This document shows, piece by piece, positions 43,011-43,165 of a stretch of 43,165 bases of DNA. The notes under the pieces are model-generated. The model searched no databases. It saw nothing but the letters and a program-made list of their open reading frames with translations, and was not told the origin of the DNA. Origin of the DNA: Amycolatopsis orientalis DSM 43388 (lineage in GTDB: Bacteria; Actinomycetota; Actinomycetes; Mycobacteriales; Pseudonocardiaceae); the NCBI RefSeq assembly GCF_000411975.1, contig NZ_ASXG01000019.1, positions 1-43,165 on the forward strand, read 5' to 3'. Both the position numbers and the translations under genes were made by a program. The first letter of the stretch is position 1, and each line of letters opens with the position of its first letter.

Positions 43011-43165
43011 GGCCCTCCCCGCCAGTGCCCCTTTCGGCCGCACTCACTAGACCACCCGCGGAACCTCCATCCACCCCCGCGAACCTCCGCCAGAACAACC
43101 CCAGCCACCCCAGGCCTACCGCCAAGCCCGCCCCGCCCAACCCCGCCACCACCACTGCTCCCGCC
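43011..43165. other. C-rich right edge; possible quadruplex motif on the minus strand
   Basis: No gene is supported. CCCGCCCCGCCCAACCCC (43127-43144) gives four G runs on the minus strand with loops of 1-2 bases. A minus-strand frame entering from the right edge encodes a short hydrophobic stretch (GLAVGLGWLGLFWRR); it could be the tail of a membrane protein encoded beyond the window, but this cannot be decided here. Confidence 0.35.

Noticed and set aside
42628..43050. Proline-rich plus-strand open frame (about 140 codons) after cobN
   Set aside because: It runs through tandem repeats of 57 and 58 bp that shift frame at each unit, and has no SD or recognisable domain.
42856..43155. Minus-strand frame with a hydrophobic stretch at the right edge as a gene
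   Set aside because: Most of it lies in the repeats and becomes Gly/Arg-rich low complexity; a true gene tail from beyond the edge cannot be shown.
1..43165. tRNA, rRNA, insertion sequences or phage genes
   Set aside because: I found no tRNA-like cloverleaf, transposase, integrase or terminal inverted repeats in any intergenic stretch; a tRNA or ISfinder search would settle it.

Overview
The window is GC-rich actinobacterial DNA. Most genes abut or overlap, many start with GTG, and several starts look leaderless. A cell-wall arabinosyltransferase of the Emb family places it among arabinogalactan-containing actinomycetes, most likely Pseudonocardiales. Amycolatopsis is my best guess from protein style; no 16S or other marker is present to prove it.

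Layout. (1) 1-4318 is accessory and housekeeping: the 3' end of a DHA2-type MFS exporter, a cytochrome P450, a TetR regulator, an aminoglycoside-phosphotransferase-fold kinase, a small Cys-rich protein and a YigZ/IMPACT protein. (2) 4319-11349 holds a 561-bp regulatory stretch with a perfect 16-bp palindrome, gltB and gltD (NADPH glutamate synthase), a strong intrinsic terminator and an unexplained intergenic region. (3) 11350-14387 has a conserved hypothetical protein, a NarL/DesK-type two-component pair and a small membrane protein. (4) 14392-42415 is a cobalamin (vitamin B12) biosynthesis region, interrupted by a secreted glycoside-hydrolase-like lipoprotein, the arabinosyltransferase and an ABC exporter with its XRE regulator. 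(5) 42416-43165 has no recognisable gene; it carries tandem 57-58-bp repeats and strong C/G strand asymmetry.

The B12 genes form several transcription units: cobD and cobQ (minus), cobU-cobT-cobS (plus), chelatase-cobO-cobB-cobC (minus), cobL-cobM-[Gfo/Idh/MocA oxidoreductase]-cobK-bluB (plus, every junction a 4-bp overlap), cobG-cobH-cobIJ (minus), and cobN (plus) behind an adenosylcobalamin riboswitch. Together they cover the late-oxygen (aerobic) pathway from precorrin-2 through ring contraction (CobG, CobIJ), methylations (CobM, CobL), reduction (CobK), rearrangement (CobH), amidation (CobB, CobQ), cobalt insertion (CobN with a fused ChlI/ChlD-like subunit instead of CobS/CobT), adenosylation (CobO), aminopropanol attachment (CobC, CobD) and lower-ligand assembly (BluB, CobT, CobU, CobS). 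I do not see cobA (SUMT), cobF, a cobR-type reductase or a cobalt transporter here.

The least expected features are an oxidoreductase of unknown role translationally locked inside the cobL-bluB operon; a recurrent TAnnnT-6/7/8-start-codon pattern, suggesting that many of these units give leaderless mRNAs; a perfect palindrome upstream of gltB; and the out-of-frame tandem repeat array after cobN.
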